From: Pinirhizobacter soli
Lineage (GTDB): Bacteria > Pseudomonadota > Gammaproteobacteria > Xanthomonadales > Rhodanobacteraceae
Assembly (NCBI RefSeq): GCF_015905305.1
Contig: NZ_JADZLQ010000001.1
Location: 1,760,599-1,824,598, forward strand
Length of the DNA stretch: 64,000 bases
Reading direction: 5' to 3'
Part shown: in pieces, positions 62,984 to 64,000 of the stretch
Layout of the letters: the number at the start of each line of letters is the position of its first letter
Numbering within the stretch: the stretch's first letter is position 1
Program-made: the position numbers and the translations under genes
The notes under the pieces: model-generated
The model's input: the letters and a program-made list of their open reading frames with translations, nothing else
Told to the model about the DNA's origin: nothing
Databases searched by the model: none

Positions 62984-63673
62984 TCACGGGTGCCAGCGGT
63001 AACCCACGCCGTGTACTGTCTCGATGGCGTCGAAATCCGGCGCCAGCGCAATGAATTTCTTGCGGATGCGCTTGATGTGCGAGGTGATGGTGGCATCGTC
63101 CACCACCAGCTCGGCCTCGCGCATCAGCTGGTCGCGGTTTTTCACGTGGCCGGGAAAACGCACCAGCGTGTGCACCATCCAGAACTCAGTCACCGTCAGC
63201 GGGATCTCGATGCCACTCCAGGTGACGCGCATCCGCTCGGACTCCAGCTTCAACGACCCATGGCTCACCACCGTTTCGCTCGAGGCCGGCGCCTTGAGCG
63301 ACTCAATGCGGCGAAACAGGGCCGCAATGCGGGCAGCCAGCTGGTGCAGGCTGGTGTCCTTGGACAGGTAGTCGTCCGCCCCCAGGCGCAGGCCGGAAAT
63401 CACGTCGAAATCAGAATCACGGGCGGTCAGGAAGATGATCGGCAAAGTCGCCGACTTCGCGCGCAATTCCCGGCACAGGTCGAAGCCGCCTTCCGGTTCA
63501 TCACCCAGGCCGATGTCGATGATCACCAGTTCCGGCAGGCGCATGGCGAAGGCGGTGGAGGCATCGCCCCGCGAACCATAGCCACGTGCCTCATAGCCGA
63601 AGCGGTTCAAGGCCTCGACGTAGTTGGCGCGGATGAGCGGTTCATCCTCGACGATCGCGATGCTGCGGGCCAT
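62984..63673 (-). CDS. pdsR: PdsR-like response regulator
   Basis: 229-residue OmpR-type response regulator, partner of the downstream kinase. Receiver domain: acidic pair E9/D10, phospho-acceptor D53 in ELVIIDIGLGD, conserved Lys in YLSKDTS. DNA-binding winged helix at about 130-229 with LTVTEFWMVHTL, VDDATITSHIKRIRKK and the closing IETVHGVGYRW. I chose the ATG at 63673; the longer frame reaching 63946 covers non-coding sequence. First gene of the pair. Confidence 0.88.
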   Translation of the reverse strand: MARSIAIVEDEPLIRANYVEALNRFGYEARGYGSRGDASTAFAMRLPELVIIDIGLGDEPEGGFDLCRELRAKSATLPIIFLTARDSDFDVISGLRLGADDYLSKDTSLHQLAARIAALFRRIESLKAPASSETVVSHGSLKLESERMRVTWSGIEIPLTVTEFWMVHTLVRFPGHVKNRDQLMREAELVVDDATITSHIKRIRKKFIALAPDFDAIETVHGVGYRWHP

Positions 63674-63838
63674 GGGCTTTCCGTAGTGGGTGACGGGTGG
63701 ACTTCCGTGAAGCGTGGCGCGTGGTCGCGCCGCACGCAAGCCACCGGCCTGCATTGCCCGCACATTGCCATATCCCCGCCGCCGACCGGGCCGATGGGGG
63801 CGGTGAACTACACATGCCGCCCGTACTTGAGACCCGCC

Positions 63839-63949
63839 ATGGAACACCGCCCCGACCGCAACGCCGAACTTGAGCGAAATTTCGAGCCCCTGCGCGTGGG
63901 ACTTGCGATCGGCGCCCTGCTCCTTGGCATCCTGATGAGCCTGCACTGA
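63839..63949 (+). CDS. Possible 36-residue membrane peptide
   Basis: The frame starting MEHRPDRNAELERNFEPLR ends with a hydrophobic helix VGLAIGALLLGILMSLH. It is close to the right edge, divergent from pdsR. Polar head plus one membrane helix is a plausible small protein, but no family or strong ribosome-binding site is evident. Confidence 0.35.
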   Translation: MEHRPDRNAELERNFEPLRVGLAIGALLLGILMSLH

Positions 63950-64000
63950 TGCAAGACCCCGACCCGATGTGGATCCCCCTGTAGCCCCTGGGCAGGCCCC

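Overview
The window is a gene-dense, GC-rich chromosomal stretch from a gammaproteobacterium of the Xanthomonadales, most likely the Rhodanobacteraceae (Luteibacter/Dyella/Rhodanobacter type). This rests on the family-specific CRP homologue Clp next to speD and trpGDC, a kinase/regulator pair resembling the proteobacterial dedicated sortase type, the DUF1631-PilZ pair, and a run of two TonB-dependent siderophore receptors. The species cannot be fixed from the sequence alone. No prophage, CRISPR array, transposase gene or rRNA is visible.

Layout. 1-9448 (minus strand): the 5' part of gltA, rpmE2, a nucleoside hydrolase, recG, ridA, three accessory genes (YCII-like, flavodoxin-like, GNAT), then spoT and rpoZ. 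9608-14702: the Mla phospholipid transport system, with mlaA facing the mlaFEDCB operon. Between the two 3' ends lie two inverted copies of a roughly 265-bp structured repeat. 14785-27962: housekeeping genes gmk, yicC, rph, rdgB, hemW, DUF1631/PilZ, the peptidases pepQ and pepP, ygfB, zapA, 6S RNA, fau, an EVE-domain gene and rpiA. 27963-46990: an accessory region with two Fur-type siderophore receptors, a degenerate metallo-beta-lactamase-like protein, a LysR/SDR pair, an orphan FtsX-type permease pair behind a sigma-54-type promoter, a PAS-GGDEF cyclase, an RMND1-like protein, a NYN-domain nuclease, antitoxin debris and several small proteins. 47045-51602: tRNA-Gln, rpsI/rplM, coq7, speD, clp and a MarR-GNAT fusion. 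51676-60926: tryptophan genes (trpGDC and trpE), split by metE, which carries a cobalamin riboswitch. 60973-63673: the PdsS/PdsR-like two-component system.

How the parts work together. SpoT, omega, 6S RNA and a DksA-like protein bear on growth-rate control of transcription. MlaA and MlaFEDCB keep outer-membrane lipid asymmetry. TrpE/TrpG form anthranilate synthase and TrpD/TrpC continue the pathway. A chorismate-lyase-like exported protein is coupled to trpE. Clp, the PilZ protein and the GGDEF cyclase point to c-di-GMP signalling. MetE is probably switched off by cobalamin and has an additional palindrome upstream of the riboswitch.

The most unusual items are the paired structured repeats at 10470-11143, the sigma-54/enhancer layout at 37540-37635, the metal-ligand-less MBL-like protein at 30148-31689, the duplicated MCE domain in MlaD, and two separate antitoxin relics (43042-43229 and 54967-55104). 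All functional statements come from reading motifs and synteny; no database search was possible.
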